This document shows positions 43,415 to 56,500 of a stretch of 64,000 nt of DNA, one piece after another; position 1 is the stretch's first letter; each line of letters opens with the position of its first letter. Below the pieces are notes generated by a model. The model searched no databases. It was not told where the DNA came from and worked only from the letters and a program-made list of their open reading frames with translations. This stretch comes from Telopea speciosissima (lineage: Eukaryota > Streptophyta > Magnoliopsida > Proteales > Proteaceae). Both the position numbers and the translations under genes were made by a program. The stretch spans positions 12,103,307 through 12,167,306 of the forward strand of contig NC_057920.1 in NCBI RefSeq assembly GCF_018873765.1. The letters run 5' to 3'.

Positions 43415-46400
43415 CTACTGGTGTATAAGGTACCTGAAACTGAATTCATATGGTGTTACTTTTACCAACTGCAAAAAAGGTTCTCTTCTCCCTCTCTCAA
43501 TGCACTTAACAGCATCCTTCCTGAGTTCATCAGGTAGCTGTAGGCAGATCCAGTCCAGAAAAGATTCCAAATCTTTTGCAAAGTCTAGCAGATACCAGTC
43601 CAACAACTTGGGGATCACCAATTTTCTTGCTGTTGAGATACCAATTGCTGCTTGCAGATAGTCCCTCTTTGCTGCTTCTAGCTCATTTTCAACTTGAGAT
43701 GCAGTGTACACTCTTACCTTCAATTGAGACATGTACTTATCAGAGACAGCTATCAGATATAGTTTAATCATAATAAGGCCTAGAGAAAATTTGACAAGAA
43801 CAAAGCTGCAAATAACAATTATAGTTTGAACAACTTAATCTACTTTTAGAATGAACTTACAGCAGGAGAGGACCAGCTACCGCAGGAGAGGGCAAATGTA
43901 ACCAAAGGTTCAGACCATTCTAGTCCAAAGGTTCTCCTGGCTGCCATCTCATCATTTTTTGCACCTTTAGTGTGGGCCTGATCCAACCCAAAAAAAAAAA
44001 GAGAAACTCAGCAATTCAAAGTTCCATATATAAAATGCAAACCCAATCTGTCATCCGCAATTAAAGAAAATCTAATGCTTTGCAATGAATAGAACTTACA
44101 TAGTTTGAGTGGTAAGGCAATCTCAAAATGAAATGCTCAATTGTCATTGCATTCAGCAAATGTCCACCAACATTTATCTTTGCCTGAAAGATAATCAAAA
44201 TTTTCATTGTTTGAGTTGCTGAATGCTTTTTGCCAGAATCTCTGAAGAAAATATTTTTTTAAGCACCTCACAGAAGAAATCTCATTTCAGAGGTTTATAA
44301 ACATGAGGAACACATTAGAGGTCAAACCATATGCTGAGGATGCCAGAACATTAGAAATCTCTTAGGTTGATAATCAATCAGATGATCATAACCAAATATG
44401 CCTTTGCATCCTTTTGGACTGAGAAGTAAGGTTTAATTAATCACACAAACAGCTAATTGCTTGAAGAGCTGTGATCTTACAACCTGGTTGAATTTGAGAT
44501 CTGATTTTTCACGGAAACAAATGTTAGTCACAACCCATTCATGGGCCAAAGGTATAAAATGTGCTACTTAGAACTCATCGTACACTCCATAAGACTAGGA
44601 CTATAGATCATATTTATGTTTGTTCCTTTAGCTAACAGAGTAAGATGTAATAACTGGGAATATGTTGCCAAAGCATTCATTAATATATATTGACAATGTA
44701 GCGCATAAAAGAATTTCTCAGTAACTAAAAATAAACTTTTTAGGCCATTAAATATAGAATTCAAAATAGAAATAGTTGAAACCAAAATTCATAAAAGAGA
44801 ACAAGAAATAACCACTATGACAATACAAGCAGTTGGAAACACAAAAGATTATTTGACAAAGCTTACCTTCTGCATCAGTGCAACGACCATCTGGGGGTTC
44901 TCAGGTATCCCATGCTCTAGGAACGCCTGAAGCAGTATAGAAAAATTATAATGGTTGCTTTTATTTCCAGTAATATGTTAATGGTAAGGCAGGCCACAAA
45001 AAAATAGCATAACCAAAAGATAGAGAAAAAGTTGACAGGAGGATATGATTTAGCTTAACATGATGAAATTGTTAAGACTCCCAATTAGATATGAAATGGA
45101 ATCTAAGAATTTACATTCTTCCTATTTAGGTCACTTTTTTTTCATGGCCAGAGAGATGTTTCACTCACATTCATCATGCAGGAATTATAGATGTTGATCC
45201 AGAATGCAAGCTTTTGCTGATGATTGAGACCCTGTAAATCGACAGAAGCAAGCTTCCCAAGGAGAAGCCTGAAAGTTGAGAAAATGATATATAAATAAGT
45301 TCAGCTATTAACAATGTTACAGCATAAGTGACAGGTGATACAATAAAATTTTAAATTCGAAACTTACTTCAGTCTACGGGTCAGAAAAAGAGAATTTGTT
45401 TTTGGGTTTAGATCAATTGAGCTGGCCTCAATGACAAATAGATGTTTATATGGACCAATGTCTATCTTTCCAAATTCTAAGAAGGCATCATAAGGATCTT
45501 GGGTCTCTGTTACTTCAGAGCTTCCATGAGATGCTGGTGCCAATAAGGGAGACAATGTCTCTGCTTCCATTACCCTTTTCTTCGGTGTGCTCATCCTTAA
45601 GTAAATGCTCAACAGGCAGTTTAGAATATCCTCTGAGATTTTATTTGGCACACTACTTTCAGCTGATATTGTTTCTTCAGGAATAGCTGGAGTGCTGTCT
45701 TCAGCTCTATCTTGGTCTCTGATATTGCATTCTAGCTGGACATTAGAAAAACCATTTCAAATTCAACATCCAAGTTGAAACCTGGGAACAATGATCTGAA
45801 TTGTTTTTCTATTATTAACAAAATGTATTGCATACCTGTAGCTTCACAGGATCCAAGTTCTTTTCTTCTGATCTAGGCTCATTGAGAGGTCGTTTCACTG
45901 GAGTTCGGATTTTTAGAGATTTCTGCTTTGGGGATTGTTTATTCTTCTTAGTAGAATTGGGGCAGGATTGATTCTCCTTGCCCCGTTTGTCTTCTGGAGA
46001 AGCCAAAGAGCCATGAGGTTTCTTCTCTGATTGTTTCACATTTGTGGGCCGATTGGAACAATGCCCAGTTCGATCAGAAACAGAGCCAGAAACCAATTGT
46101 GTCAAACCTGAAGAATTGCCAGGCAGAGATACTCCATTCATGGATGTTGTTGAATTGCTTTCAGCTTGGGATGAAGATTTTGCTTGATCCTGTTTGGAAT
46201 TTTTACATGGATGGGGCTCATACAAATCGGGTATACCGTCCATGTTCTTTTTGGAGGATGAAATGTAGACAGCTTCCTGATAGAGGCCGTGTCTGAAATT
46301 CACAACTTGTTCTTCAAGCCGCACTACTTCCTCTTCCAGAACAGCCACTTCTGCAAGAAGCTCCAGTGTCTGCAATGAGAAGACCAAATTTTATATTGAG

Positions 46401-47547
46401 ACTTTCTGATTACAGAAAAGAAAATTTTGGCAGAATTGATCAAATCAAGAGGCATATGGGCCATGAAATATTTGATTAACCCAACATTCTTCCTTTTCCT
46501 CCCCTCTGGTGTTTCCCATTAATGACAGTTATAATTATCAAATGTAATTGTCACTATTATTCATGTAATTATAATTAGCTTCTTTTGTTCCATTCTTCTC
46601 TTGATAAAAAGGCCAATTTTTGTCAAACAGGAGAAGAAGAAAAGCTTAGAAAATCAGAACAAAAAGAGAATTTGATAAACTGAAAGAGTACTAACGTGTG
46701 GAGGGAGATACGGAGGAAGACGAGGTAGAGCTCCCAAAGGTCTTGTGAAAGCCCTCTCCAAAGCTCTGTGCACATTCTCTTCATGTCGAAGCTTCTTCTT
46801 GAGTTTATCAACCTGAAAATTCGAAGGGAGAACAAAGTGATCAATAGAAAAAGGGGAGAAAAAGACGAAATGAATCTATATGATCCTCAGTGAATAGAGG
46901 GCAATAAGTTACATCTTGAAGTAAGGCCATTTTTCTCTCTTTGCTTGAACGACGTCGATTTACACTCGCTTTCTCAGAATCCACCAATTTGCTTCCCTGT
47001 TGCTCCATCTTATCCTTCTTCAAAAACAAACAGAAAACAAACTCAACAAAAGAAGAGAAGGGACTATTTAAAGTTGAGAATTCAATCCAGATTTTGAATT
47101 TTTTGAACACAATCTGCAAGGGCAATGTTACTGAAAGATGAAAAATCTGGAAGGAACAAATCTTCGCAAGACAATCAGAGAAGAGAAGACATCTTGAAAA
47201 AGAAGCCATTTTTTCAAGAAATTTTAAAAACCCATATCAGATTCTCATCACAGACAAAACCTTTGTCATGTTCTCTGAAAGCTGCCAACGTCTTGAGCCA
47301 CACCATTAACAATGAAGCCAATTTAGAATCTAAACTAAGAAACCATCTCAGTTTTTCACCGAAATAGCAAACTCAATCCAGAACAGTTCTCAATGTCAAG
47401 AGCTTCTTTACAGAAAAGGACCAATTTTCGATAGAAACTAAATGAATAATCAAGAACCCAATTCGGATATTCAAGAAAAGTGCCTACTTTTTCATGCTTC
47501 ATTGGAGATTTCATTGTCTGCAACGTCGTCCGGACCCTCGTATTCAT
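43415..47547 (-). CDS. MIP1 leucine-zipper / DUF547 protein, ten coding exons
   Basis: Exons (minus): 47547-47488, 47017-46913, 46812-46696, 46369-45836, 45735-45368, 45268-45169, 44926-44867, 44183-44100, 43977-43861, 43717-43415. All introns are GT-AG and the frame is continuous for 615 residues. N-terminus MNTRVRT, then the 'ternary complex factor MIP1' zipper, about 50-130 ([49 protein letters not shown]), a Lys/Ser-rich middle ([20 protein letters not shown], possibly nuclear), then DUF547 ([45 protein letters not shown]) and the usual end [11 protein letters not shown]. The zipper probably dimerises; DUF547 has no proven chemistry. Start at 47547 chosen because MNTRVRT resembles family N-termini; a second in-frame ATG is at 47008. 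Upstream is probably a 5'-UTR intron with acceptor GGTGGTGCAG near 47573. Confidence 0.9.
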
Positions 47548-47573
47548 CTTTACTTCCTCGAGAACAAAAGAAC

Positions 47574-48392
47574 ACTGCACCACCAGAAAGGAAGAAAGAG
47601 AAAATTAAGGCAACAACAATGCAAATTGCAATTTGCAAAAGAAAAGAGAATGGCTCCCTAAGTAAAAATAACCAGAATTAAACAGATACAAATAAAAGTT
47701 TGGCATTAGTGAAAGAAGATGAGACTAGACCTTGAGAAAATTTTCATTCTATTGCAGAGCGGGAAACAAGAATGCAAACCGAAAAGACTAATCCCTGAAT
47801 TCCTCGGTGGGCGCGAAGTAAAAACAACAAAACCCACGGAAGAAGACGACGAGATTTGGAGGTTAACTTCATCGAAGGAAGCGAAAACAGAAGCAAACAG
47901 CTTCAGTGAAGCAGAGCAAAGCTCAAAAAGAGTCGATATTCATAAATGGTAAAGAGATTCAGACCCAAACCCAATTAGATAAACGAAGTGACACCGAGGA
48001 AGTGCGTGAGAGACACTCACTCTACAAGTAGACATCAACCAACCACAGAGAGTGAGACTCTCCCCTACGTTTCTTCCTCCTCTCCATAAACGGTTTTTAC
48101 TCACACAGAGAGACAGAGGAGGGACTGTCCCAGGAATTAAAAAAAGAGAGAGCGCACGTTAGTGGAATGTGCCCCGCTCTCTCATCATGAATAAACATGC
48201 GCGTCTCTCTTTTTTTAAATCCATCAGCGCCTCTCCTTTTACTTCTCCTCTTCCGATCTCCCATGTTTGGCATCTTGACCATAACACCCCTCCTTAATAC
48301 TTGAAATGTCGAAAAATGTTAAAAAAAAATTTGAATAATGTAAATAACTTGCCCAATGACAGAAATACCCTAAACTCACATCCTTGGAGATA
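47574..48392 (-). promoter_or_regulatory. 5' UTR and promoter region of the MIP1-zipper gene
   Basis: Between about 47730 and 48060 the minus strand is pyrimidine-rich leader-like sequence; CTCTCTGTG tracts lie near 48060-48120. No clear TATA box. A splice acceptor near 47573 suggests a leader intron. Start site not determined. Confidence 0.35.
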
Positions 48393-48694
48393 TTACGACT
48401 CGCATGGAAGATAACCAAGAAGTGGATTAGACCATAATGTCCAGTACATAATAGACAAAGCTTTCCTAGCTAAGGAATCAGTCATGTTGTTATTCTTTCT
48501 AGTTATGTATTGGAATGAACAGGAAATGAAAAAGGATTTTAGATGCAGAATATCCTGAACAATATTAATGGTACCAAGTGAAAGGCGGATGATGCTCGTC
48601 AACAAGGCATGCCACCAATTCCGAATTATCTGATTCAACCTTGTAAGTATTCGATCGAGATCCTTTGGAGTAAACCAGCTCTCATAGTAGAATT
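48393..48694 (-). pseudogene. RVT_3 RNase H relic
   Basis: Minus strand: LTSIIRLSLGTINIVQDILH, then FISCSFQYITRKNNNMTDSL and ARKALSIMYWTLWSNPL, the C-terminal half of a plant LINE-type RNase H. The catalytic region before it is damaged and the upstream end runs into a MITE. Confidence 0.6.
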
Positions 48695-48844
48695 GTTGTC
48701 CCCTCCAATTTGTTGCCCCCTCCAATTCCTCATATGGGGGCAAAAATGACCATCCTACCTCCTACCCAAAAATACTATCCAAGGTGGGGTCCACTCCCCC
48801 CTTATTACAGGAATTGGAAGTGCCCGTGAATTGGAGGTGATAAC
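48695..48844. mobile_element. MITE family M6
   Basis: GTTGTCCCCTCCAATTTG...TGAATTGGAGGTGATAAC, inverted ends; close copy of 16683-16831. Confidence 0.7.
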
Positions 48845-50074
48845 ATAGCAAGAGATCATCAAAATGATACTGATACATGACAATATCTATTAAGGGTAAA
48901 ATGATTTTAAATTTGTTTTTATATTTTTATCCAAATTTGAGGGCAAAATAATCTGATCCAGCCCGGCACAGTATTGGACTATTGGTACGGCCGCCATCAA
49001 TATCGGTATCAATACCAAGACTCAAATAACTATTTGGGAATTTGATTAAAGAAACAAAACGTGAGCTGCTTTTCTTGTGGCACATCTCCACAAAGCTGCA
49101 CAAATCACATGGCCACATGGGCTTCCAACCAAAGAGTATCTCTTATTTAAGGGATGATTATACTATAGGGAAGAAATTTTAGTAATTCTCTCTTATTAAG
49201 AGGATGATTATACTATAAAAGGATAGTTTGGTAATTATATAATAGGTTTAATGCTTGGTACTTGTAGTGGTACTTACATAGTATAATGAAATGAACAAGA
49301 AATCACGTGGAAAAGCATAATCATTAGCGTATGTCGGGTTTTGAAGGATGAGAATCTCATGGTTTTATTATATAAGGTGTTAGTTATACATGTCTACCAA
49401 CATTTGAAGTAAAGATTTGTAGAAATATATAAATTTAAAATTAAAAAAAAAATTTGTATTCAAAATACGAGTAGATTTGCTACAAGAGATAAGTTTCATT
49501 CATTTTCTACAATTTACTAGAGATGTCGAATTCTAATCCCAATCGATTGGATCGAACCGAACGTAACGAACCTCTATTGGTTGGGTTTCGACTTTCATGA
49601 AACCAGAAGAAAACCAGACTAGATCGGTCGAAGTTATTTATTAAAAAAAATTAAAATCAGAAAAAATTGATAAAATCGAAAAAAAACATGTTTTCCCCTT
49701 ATTTCTAGTGTATATATATATATAAAAGACTGAAACAAAACCAGTAACACTCCGATAATGGATCGATAAGAGTCTACTAAGTTAGCCCAATAAAAAAATA
49801 TTGAACCGAATCGAAACAAAACTTTGTCTTAGCAGTTTGGTTTCGCTTTGATTAATAACAAATTGAAACTGTTCAACCCAACCAAATCTAGAGGAAAAAA
49901 ATGGCCAAAAATGAAGATAAAAGAACATTCATTATAAATTTCAAAATAGGTTAAAGGAAACAACATTGATCCAAGCTGCCATGAGAATAAGATCACAACA
50001 AAACCATTAACCATTTGATCATATCTGAACCAAAACAAGTCTAAAGTTTGACTCAATTAAGTCAAAGATAGGTT
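48845..50074. other. Intergenic, with decayed repeats
   Basis: 48850-49020 has GATACTGATAC / ATCGGTATC words (M5-like remains); 49522-49870 has CGAACCGAACG-type words of a decayed hAT-like MITE. No gene. Confidence 0.35.
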
Positions 50075-50082
50075 TGATCAGA

Positions 50083-50272
50083 GGATCCAGATCCTCTACT
50101 GCCGAGCTGCCCGGCATGATCGTGCTGTCCAGACACGGTGCTGCGCACAATGTTCGCCTTACCCCTGGCCGAGCGCCTTGCTCGAGTGGGGGTAAGGCAG
50201 TCATTGTGTGTAGCACCGTGTTTGGGCAGTATGGTCCTACCGGGCAGGTCGGCAGTAGAGGATCCAAATTGA
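50083..50272. mobile_element. MITE family M3 with 8-bp TSD
   Basis: TGATCAGA at 50075-50082 and 50273-50280. Left AGATCCTCTACTGCCGAG and right GTCGGCAGTAGAGGATCC are inverted; CCTTACCCCTGGCCGAG inside pairs with GAGTGGGGGTAAGGC. Confidence 0.85.
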
Positions 50273-50280
50273 TGATCAGA

Positions 50281-52000
50281 TGATTTTAGTATGAATTGAT
50301 TGGGAGAGGGACCCATGAATTTAAATAAGTGGCCAATTGGAATGGTGAGTTGGAGGAATGTGATTCAATTCAATTCAAACACCTAACCCTCCAATCCTCC
50401 CTTCATAAGAAGAAAGCAACAGAGGAAGGATTTTAGTGTTTTTATTACCTAAATTGTGAAAGTTAGACTTTAGTGAAGGGTGGTCATAATACTTCATAGT
50501 ATAATAAAAGTATAAAACTAGTAAGGTTTTAGGAATAGGAATGGAGAGTTAAAGCATGTTTTAGTAAACTAAATGCAAACCCCCCCCCCCCCCCCACTAC
50601 CCACATGCATTAGTTGCACAAAATTAAAAGACTTTATTTGCTGACACCAAATAACCCAATCAGTTACTCCCTCAGATCTCCTTTACTAAAGAAAAATGGA
50701 AAGTTATCAGTTTTTGTGAAAGAAATATGAACTAATTAATGAATGTTCTTAAATGAAAGAAAAGCCTTCTTCATAGTACATAAAAATGTGAGCCCTGCCT
50801 TCTTTTTGATGTAACAGAAAAAAAAATAAAAAAAAATTGGAGAAGGGGAAAAGGGTAAAATTGTAAATGTACAAGCCAAATTGGACCCACTTAACCTCTT
50901 TAATTTCTACCCTTTTATCATTTGTTTTCCTTTTTAACTTTCTCAGATCAAATGTAGAGAGAGAGAGAGAGAAGGGAGACAGGAGAGGGAGCTATCATAG
51001 TTGATGATGAAGAAGAGGACATGAGATAGGGGGGGAGGGGGGGAATGAGAGGAAGTGAATGGATGACATGTGTTAGGCCATATGCTACATCGCTTTCTCT
51101 CTTAATGTTACTCTTAATTAAAAATGGGTTTTATTAGGAAAATTATTAATTAACCAATCCAGGGAGGAACTAGGAACTAAGAAGGGATGTTGTTTGTTTA
51201 ATTGCTTAATTATGTAGGAGTTTATGTACAAGGTTGGGGCGTAGGGGCCTTCCTTCCTTTCTTAAGCTAATGACAAGAAAGTGACTGGTTTGGTTTCATC
51301 ATTGGATACCACGTTAGACTTTACTGTCTCCGTGCACGGAAAGTTATTTCTTAAATAGGATTTTCTTATTCATACTTTTTAAAAACTCTTTGTCAGTAAT
51401 ATGAAAGAGAGAGAGAGAGAGAGATTATAATGAAAAATGTATTAATTAATAATGTGCTTATGATCTACTTTTTAAGATAAGTAAACATATATGGTGGGAT
51501 TTGGGAGCTAGGAAGGGAATTAATATATGATTGAAAGCAGTAAAATTGGAGAAAGTGAGATGGGGTTCATCATGAAAGTGGAGCTTAAGCTTCATTAGTT
51601 ATTTGTTTTCAGATTAGTTTCTTTGTATTGTAATATAAGTTGTTAAATTATCATTTTTAGGTCCCTTTTTTTTTATGTTTATACAAGGATCGAGTTTTTC
51701 GTAAGCCACGGTGAAGGGAATCCCTTGACTGCAGTTTTCGATGGACCAGAGATCAAAGGAATTGTGCAACAGGGCAAGATATTATTCATTTCGTCCAATA
51801 GGGGAGGGGGTGTTTTAGGACCCTAGGATGGTAACTGAACCCTACGTACACACTGAGTGTTGGAAAACTTTCTCCTTAATGCTTAATTGTTTCTCACACT
51901 AGATTACCTTGGAGCCTCTCCAATGCTACACAACCACCTAGCTAGAGAGGCCCCGTTTTTAATTGGAGCACCTTAAATTGTTAGGTATAAATTTACAAAA
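50281..52000. other. Intergenic; microsatellites only
   Basis: C-run at 50581-50595, (GA)n at 50956-50972 and 51409-51424. No coding region recognised. Confidence 0.4.
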
Positions 52001-52106
52001 GGTGTAAGATTCTCTGAGTAAGCGGCATAGAGGCCGAGTGCACCCATAAAGTGCAATAGATAGGTGCTAATGCTCCCTCTCCTAGCGGCGCAAAAAAACT
52101 TTTCCC
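52001..52106. mobile_element. Mutator-like MITE, family M1, degenerate
   Basis: GGTGTAAGATTCTCTGAGTA at the left; right end AGCGGCGCAAAAAAACTTTTCCC. Flanks TTTACAAAA and ATTACGAAG agree at 6/9. Confidence 0.45.
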
Positions 52107-52968
52107 ATTACGAAGTTACATCCTTTTTCAAGTTGAGAGAAGAGAGTACTGACTGGGCCAAACAAATCTCTCTATGGTTTCATACTTCAGCATGGAGTCC
52201 GAGATGAAGGTAGGTGGGGTGTTCACTGTTTACTGGTCTAGAAAAAAGCAACCTACACTCTGGACATGTGTCACATGTTAAGTGGAGGGAAGGGGTTTCA
52301 ATGTTATGAGATTGTACCAATTGTCAATTATAAGAAATCGAGAAAAAAATATTGATACATGAAAAGGTTCTCTGAGCCGCTAGGGTGAAGGTACCATCCC
52401 CAGCTCAGGAGTGCCAAACATGTCTCCATCTCGTCCAGTGCAAGGGTGTGTTGGAGAGGAGCCAAATCCGGTGGGCACCATGGCGGCGGCGTGCCCATCT
52501 TTTTCCCATACTTAGTATCCATTCTCCATTCAAATGGTTTTGATTAAGATAAGTTTAAGTGGTAGATGCACCATCACTGGGTAAAGCTAGGTATATATCA
52601 TCCCAATTGTTTCAAGCTCCACCAACCATTTGTATCATTCCATTAGAAAAGACATGAAAGAGATGTATACAGTTTTCTAATATCATAATTAATTTTGATT
52701 AACCGATCCAGAAAATGAGGGAAAAAAAGAACAAAATCTTGTGGGGGCAAGGAAAGCTTCATGGATGCTAATTATGCAGTCCATACAACGTAGTTTGTGT
52801 CAAATCCAAAACTGTAACGGTCCTTATGAAAAACACCAAATGGTGCATATCTACAATAATTGGAAGGGGAAACGTCAAACATTTAAAGTTTAACCATTAA
52901 ACGTTAAAAACTTATATATATATATATTTGCTCAGTTGGTTGGTGTCTTATCGGTAGAATGAAGAATT
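52107..52968. other. Intergenic, nothing recognised
   Basis: No domain or repeat structure that I can support. Confidence 0.35.
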
Positions 52969-53414
52969 TAAGGGTGCACATTTGGTGCGAAGAACTCGAA
53001 CCTGGCCAAAGCCCACCCTGTGCTCGGTACAGCTTGGGTTGGGCTTTTCAACCCGAAGGGTGGGTTAAGATTGAGATTACTAAGTTAGAGCTAGGGTTAG
53101 CCAGGCCAAGGGAATGAGATTCTACAAATAAGAGAGAAAGATAGTGGAGATTTTTTAAATTTGGTTATTAACTCCAAGGGGGTTTTACCAAAGAAAAAAA
53201 TATCCAAGAGGATAGCTTAGTTGACAAGGACCAACACTGTATAATTAAGAGGTCATGACTTCACTCTCCATGGAGCCCATCTATCAAAAAAAAATGGTTA
53301 TTATTGAACTAACTAATTGTCTAATGATAAAATAGGGCCAAGCCTGACATAACCTGAGGTCGGTAAGGTTAGGCTTAGGCTGAAATATCTCAACCCGGCC
53401 CTGTTGCACCCTTA
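52969..53414. mobile_element. hAT-like MITE, family H2, aged
   Basis: TAAGGGTGCACATTTGG at the left; the right end CCCTGTTGCACCCTTA is inverted. Contains GGGTTGGGCTTTTCAACCCG as in 38498-39083. Flanks GAAGAATT / GCAGATTC agree only partly. Confidence 0.6.
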
Positions 53415-54236
53415 GCAGATTCCTAAGATGTCACGTGTTTTTTGCCCAATATTAGAGGATATGTTGGCAGGCGAGAGCCAATGAGTGTCTCCCTATCGGT
53501 TCAATCAATAGAGAGGTCATTTCATGGAAGGGAAGAAAGATAGAAAGAGAGGGGTGCTAGTGGAAGCTACGGCCTACGGCCCCAGATAGGAAACAATCTC
53601 CCATATATTTTTTCACAGAACGTGTTCTCTATCCAAAACACACTCTTACGCCTAGATACTAGAGCATGTGAAATGACCATCACACCCTTCCCGATCGCAA
53701 CCCTAGCTTCTTTTTTTTTTTTTTTAGGGAAGTGGGGGGGGTTAAAAAGCAATGTCTCATTAATCACAATTATTTTTAGAATATGTAATATGTATTTGTA
53801 TTAGAGACAATTACATCAATCCATCCCTATTGAGCCAAACCATGGGGTCTAGATGATCAGTGAGGCTGCCAGCTTGATTGAACCTAATCTTGGATTTTCG
53901 GGTTATATCAGTACAAGAAATTGATGGATCACCAATCCACCCACCACTCATTGCACCGAATCCACTCCAAAATAATCAAACCTGTGGAAACACTAGGTGG
54001 GTTTTCTTGTCTTTGACATTCATGTGGTGGCATAGCTTCAAAATTTGAATTGGATTTTGATTGAATTGGTTGATTCGAATAGGAATGGCCACCAACCCTA
54101 TCCCTAATTCCGGTTAATATGAATTCTTGCAATGTATCTTGGATTTAGAATCCTTTATAAATAATATTCTTTGATCTTTATTTTTGGATTATTTTTTCAT
54201 CTACTTTTGGTAAATAAAATAACAAAAAAAATCAAT
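53415..54236. other. Intergenic, nothing recognised
   Basis: Short frames only. Confidence 0.35.
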
Positions 54237-54241
54237 GAAAC

Positions 54242-54337
54242 TGTTATGTATCTAATGGGGCTTGATAGGTTAAAGGACTTGATTTAACACGTTTCATCAA
54301 TTCTGGAACTTTTGCCGTATTAGTCAAGTATCTAACA
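54242..54337 (+). repeat. Solo LTR of TRIM 1 family, internally deleted
   Basis: TGTTATGTATCTAATGGGG, then directly GTTAAAGGACTTGATTTAAC, ending GTCAAGTATCTAACA. About 40 bp of the LTR centre is missing. Flanks GAAAC / AAAAC agree at 4/5. Confidence 0.75.
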
Positions 54338-54342
54338 AAAAC

Positions 54343-55864
54343 ACTCTTCTTATAACAAAAGATACAAGTTTTTTATCCAAAAACTCCCAAAAAAAACTAT
54401 ACAATTAAGGAATTTTTTGCTTATTTTTCTCGATTTCAATCCAATTCATGTTGATTAGATTCGATGGAGATCGATCCCATGTCCGATTCTTGGTTTTTCA
54501 AACTTTTGACGGTGACATTATTATCCATTGTATAATTTCTTAAAGACGAAAAATATTAATTGTCCTTATTATCATAGTTTAGTTTAATTAATGGTTCTCT
54601 CTTCTTCTTTTTATTTTTTATTTTTGGGCCAAGGACGGTGCTTAGATGCTCTGTCTAGGGATTGGATTTGACTAAAAATGATTATTAGAAGAGAAGTAGC
54701 AAACAAGACAAGGAGACAACATAGGAAAGAACAATCTTCTCGAGACTTCCAAAACTATTAGGTTTACCGACAGTCCCTTCCTTCTTAATCTCTCTCTTTC
54801 TCTAGCCAAATGAGGATTAACAAATCATAAATTTTATTTGTTTAAAACAATAATCTCTTATTTTTTTAATTAAATAAGATTAAATGGGTAGTTCTCCTCA
54901 TACGCTTTTTTCCATAGGGAATAACAAATAAAAATAGAGCAATATTCACTATTTAGCTTAGGCTCTCTTTGGTATGATTTATATTTATATATTTTTTTCT
55001 ATTTATAGAATAATTTATAAGAAAATTTTATGATAAAAAAAACAAAACCTGTCTGGTTATTATTATATACATTAAGTATGGGAGTTATGGTCCCATGGCA
55101 ATACATTTTGTCCAAGTGATTCCCTCAAACTTCAATTTTCATTATTGATGATAACAACTTCTATACCAACAAGCATTCTTACTTGTTAGCCATTGTTGTA
55201 CTTACCATACAATTTTAGAAAGAACTTTACTGTGAAATACAGATAAATAGACAGTTCTTGAGTTAGATTGTACAACTCACAAGCTTCTTAACTATACATT
55301 CTGAACATTTGGTTGAATTTCTATAGAAAGTGTGACCTTTCATCCTCAAGTTTGAAAAATTGGGATTAGGGTTCGAAAAGTTGAATTGGATTGGATCAGT
55401 TGATGGCCTATTCTAATTCTGGTCAATTTGGATCGGACCGATCTTATACGGAAACTAGGGTTTATAAAGGTTTTTTAGTTGCTTTCTGTTGATTCTAGTC
55501 GAATCCAATATGATCTAGATCGGAATCAATCGAGACTGATCTAGATCTTCATTCCTTGTTTTTATATAGGAGATTAAAGATGGAGGTGTTGTGGAGGATG
55601 TTTTAGAACAAGAATCTTCATTTTCATAAATAACAGTCATTATTAAATGGATTAACCAGGATATAAGTTTTCTTCCTTCTCTACCTACCCATTTTTTTAA
55701 TCATGTACTTTAAGTAGAAATAGATCAGATTTTAGGGTTGTAGAATCTTTGACCATATTGGCTGATCGAGGTTTTGTTTGTTTCAATGGAAAAGAACCAT
55801 AGAATCAATTTTTATTTATATAATTAGAAAAAAGGTTCTTTTTTCTCCTAGCATAAAATAACCT
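54343..55864. other. AT-rich intergenic DNA
   Basis: A fragment of the foldback family is at 54962-55010. No gene recognised. Confidence 0.35.
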
Positions 55865-56500
55865 CTTTTGTGGATGTAAATCAGGTGGTCTACGAGCAGC
55901 TCGACCATCGGGAGAGAGTGGTTTACGATCAGCTAGCTCATAGTTGCTTGGTTGCTGGGTTCCTTTTTCATCTCGACAAAGAGGAAAAGAAGAATATTGA
56001 AAACGCTCCTAACCCAACCCCTTCCTTCGTAGAGCCGTGTATTTTAAGTGATCTGAACCTGCCCGGAGCGAGCCCCCCATAGAGGCAAGTGAAGTTGGTG
56101 AGCTGTATGATGGGCAACTATCTCTTGCGGTTCGGAGAGGACTAAGCTGTTAGTTAGTACCCCTTTGGTTTCAGGGTGGACCCTTTCACTCTATTTTATT
56201 ATATACGTTTAGCGAAAAGAATGTTTTTTGATACACGTAGGACATGGATTCTATATGAACCAATGGATCGTGACAAGTCGTTACCACTAGCAATGACTTC
56301 CTCTTTCATTACTTCATCCTTTCCATATCCCTCTCCCTTGTTCTCAATGACTCATCAAATGGCACTCAGTTCATATCTTTAAGTTCGATCATTGACAAGG
56401 TTCAAAGAAAGGGTGGGCTAAGGATCCCGTTTGGTCACTCCCTCATCGATGTGTTCCCTTATGCCGCTCACTCCCTCTACCATGTAATTATTTTTAGTAT
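55865..56500 (+). other. nad2: Nuclear insertion of mitochondrial DNA: nad2 intron end and exon 5
   Basis: 56100-56141 (GAGCTGTATGATGGGCAAC..TTGCGGTTCGGAGAGGAC) is domain V of a plant mitochondrial group II intron. About 35 bp on, the plus strand reads FYYIRLAKRMFFDT, then RTWILYEPMDRDKSL and ends THQMALSSYL at a TAA (56380-56382), the C-terminus of NADH dehydrogenase subunit 2. So this is the end of the last nad2 intron, exon 5 and some 3' flank. Differences from the known protein are mainly Ser/Pro in place of Phe/Leu, as expected for unedited genomic sequence. Not a functional nuclear gene: no leader, no other exons. Edges are approximate. Confidence 0.8.

Noticed and set aside
53215..53285. 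tRNA-like stretch (GATAGCTTAGTTGACAAGG...TTCACTCTCC)
   Set aside because: Resembles tRNA boxes but cannot form a sound cloverleaf and lies inside a MITE.
55870..56082. 70-residue frame starting MDVNQVVYEQ
   Set aside because: It lies in the mitochondrial intron part of the NUMT and is not an exon.
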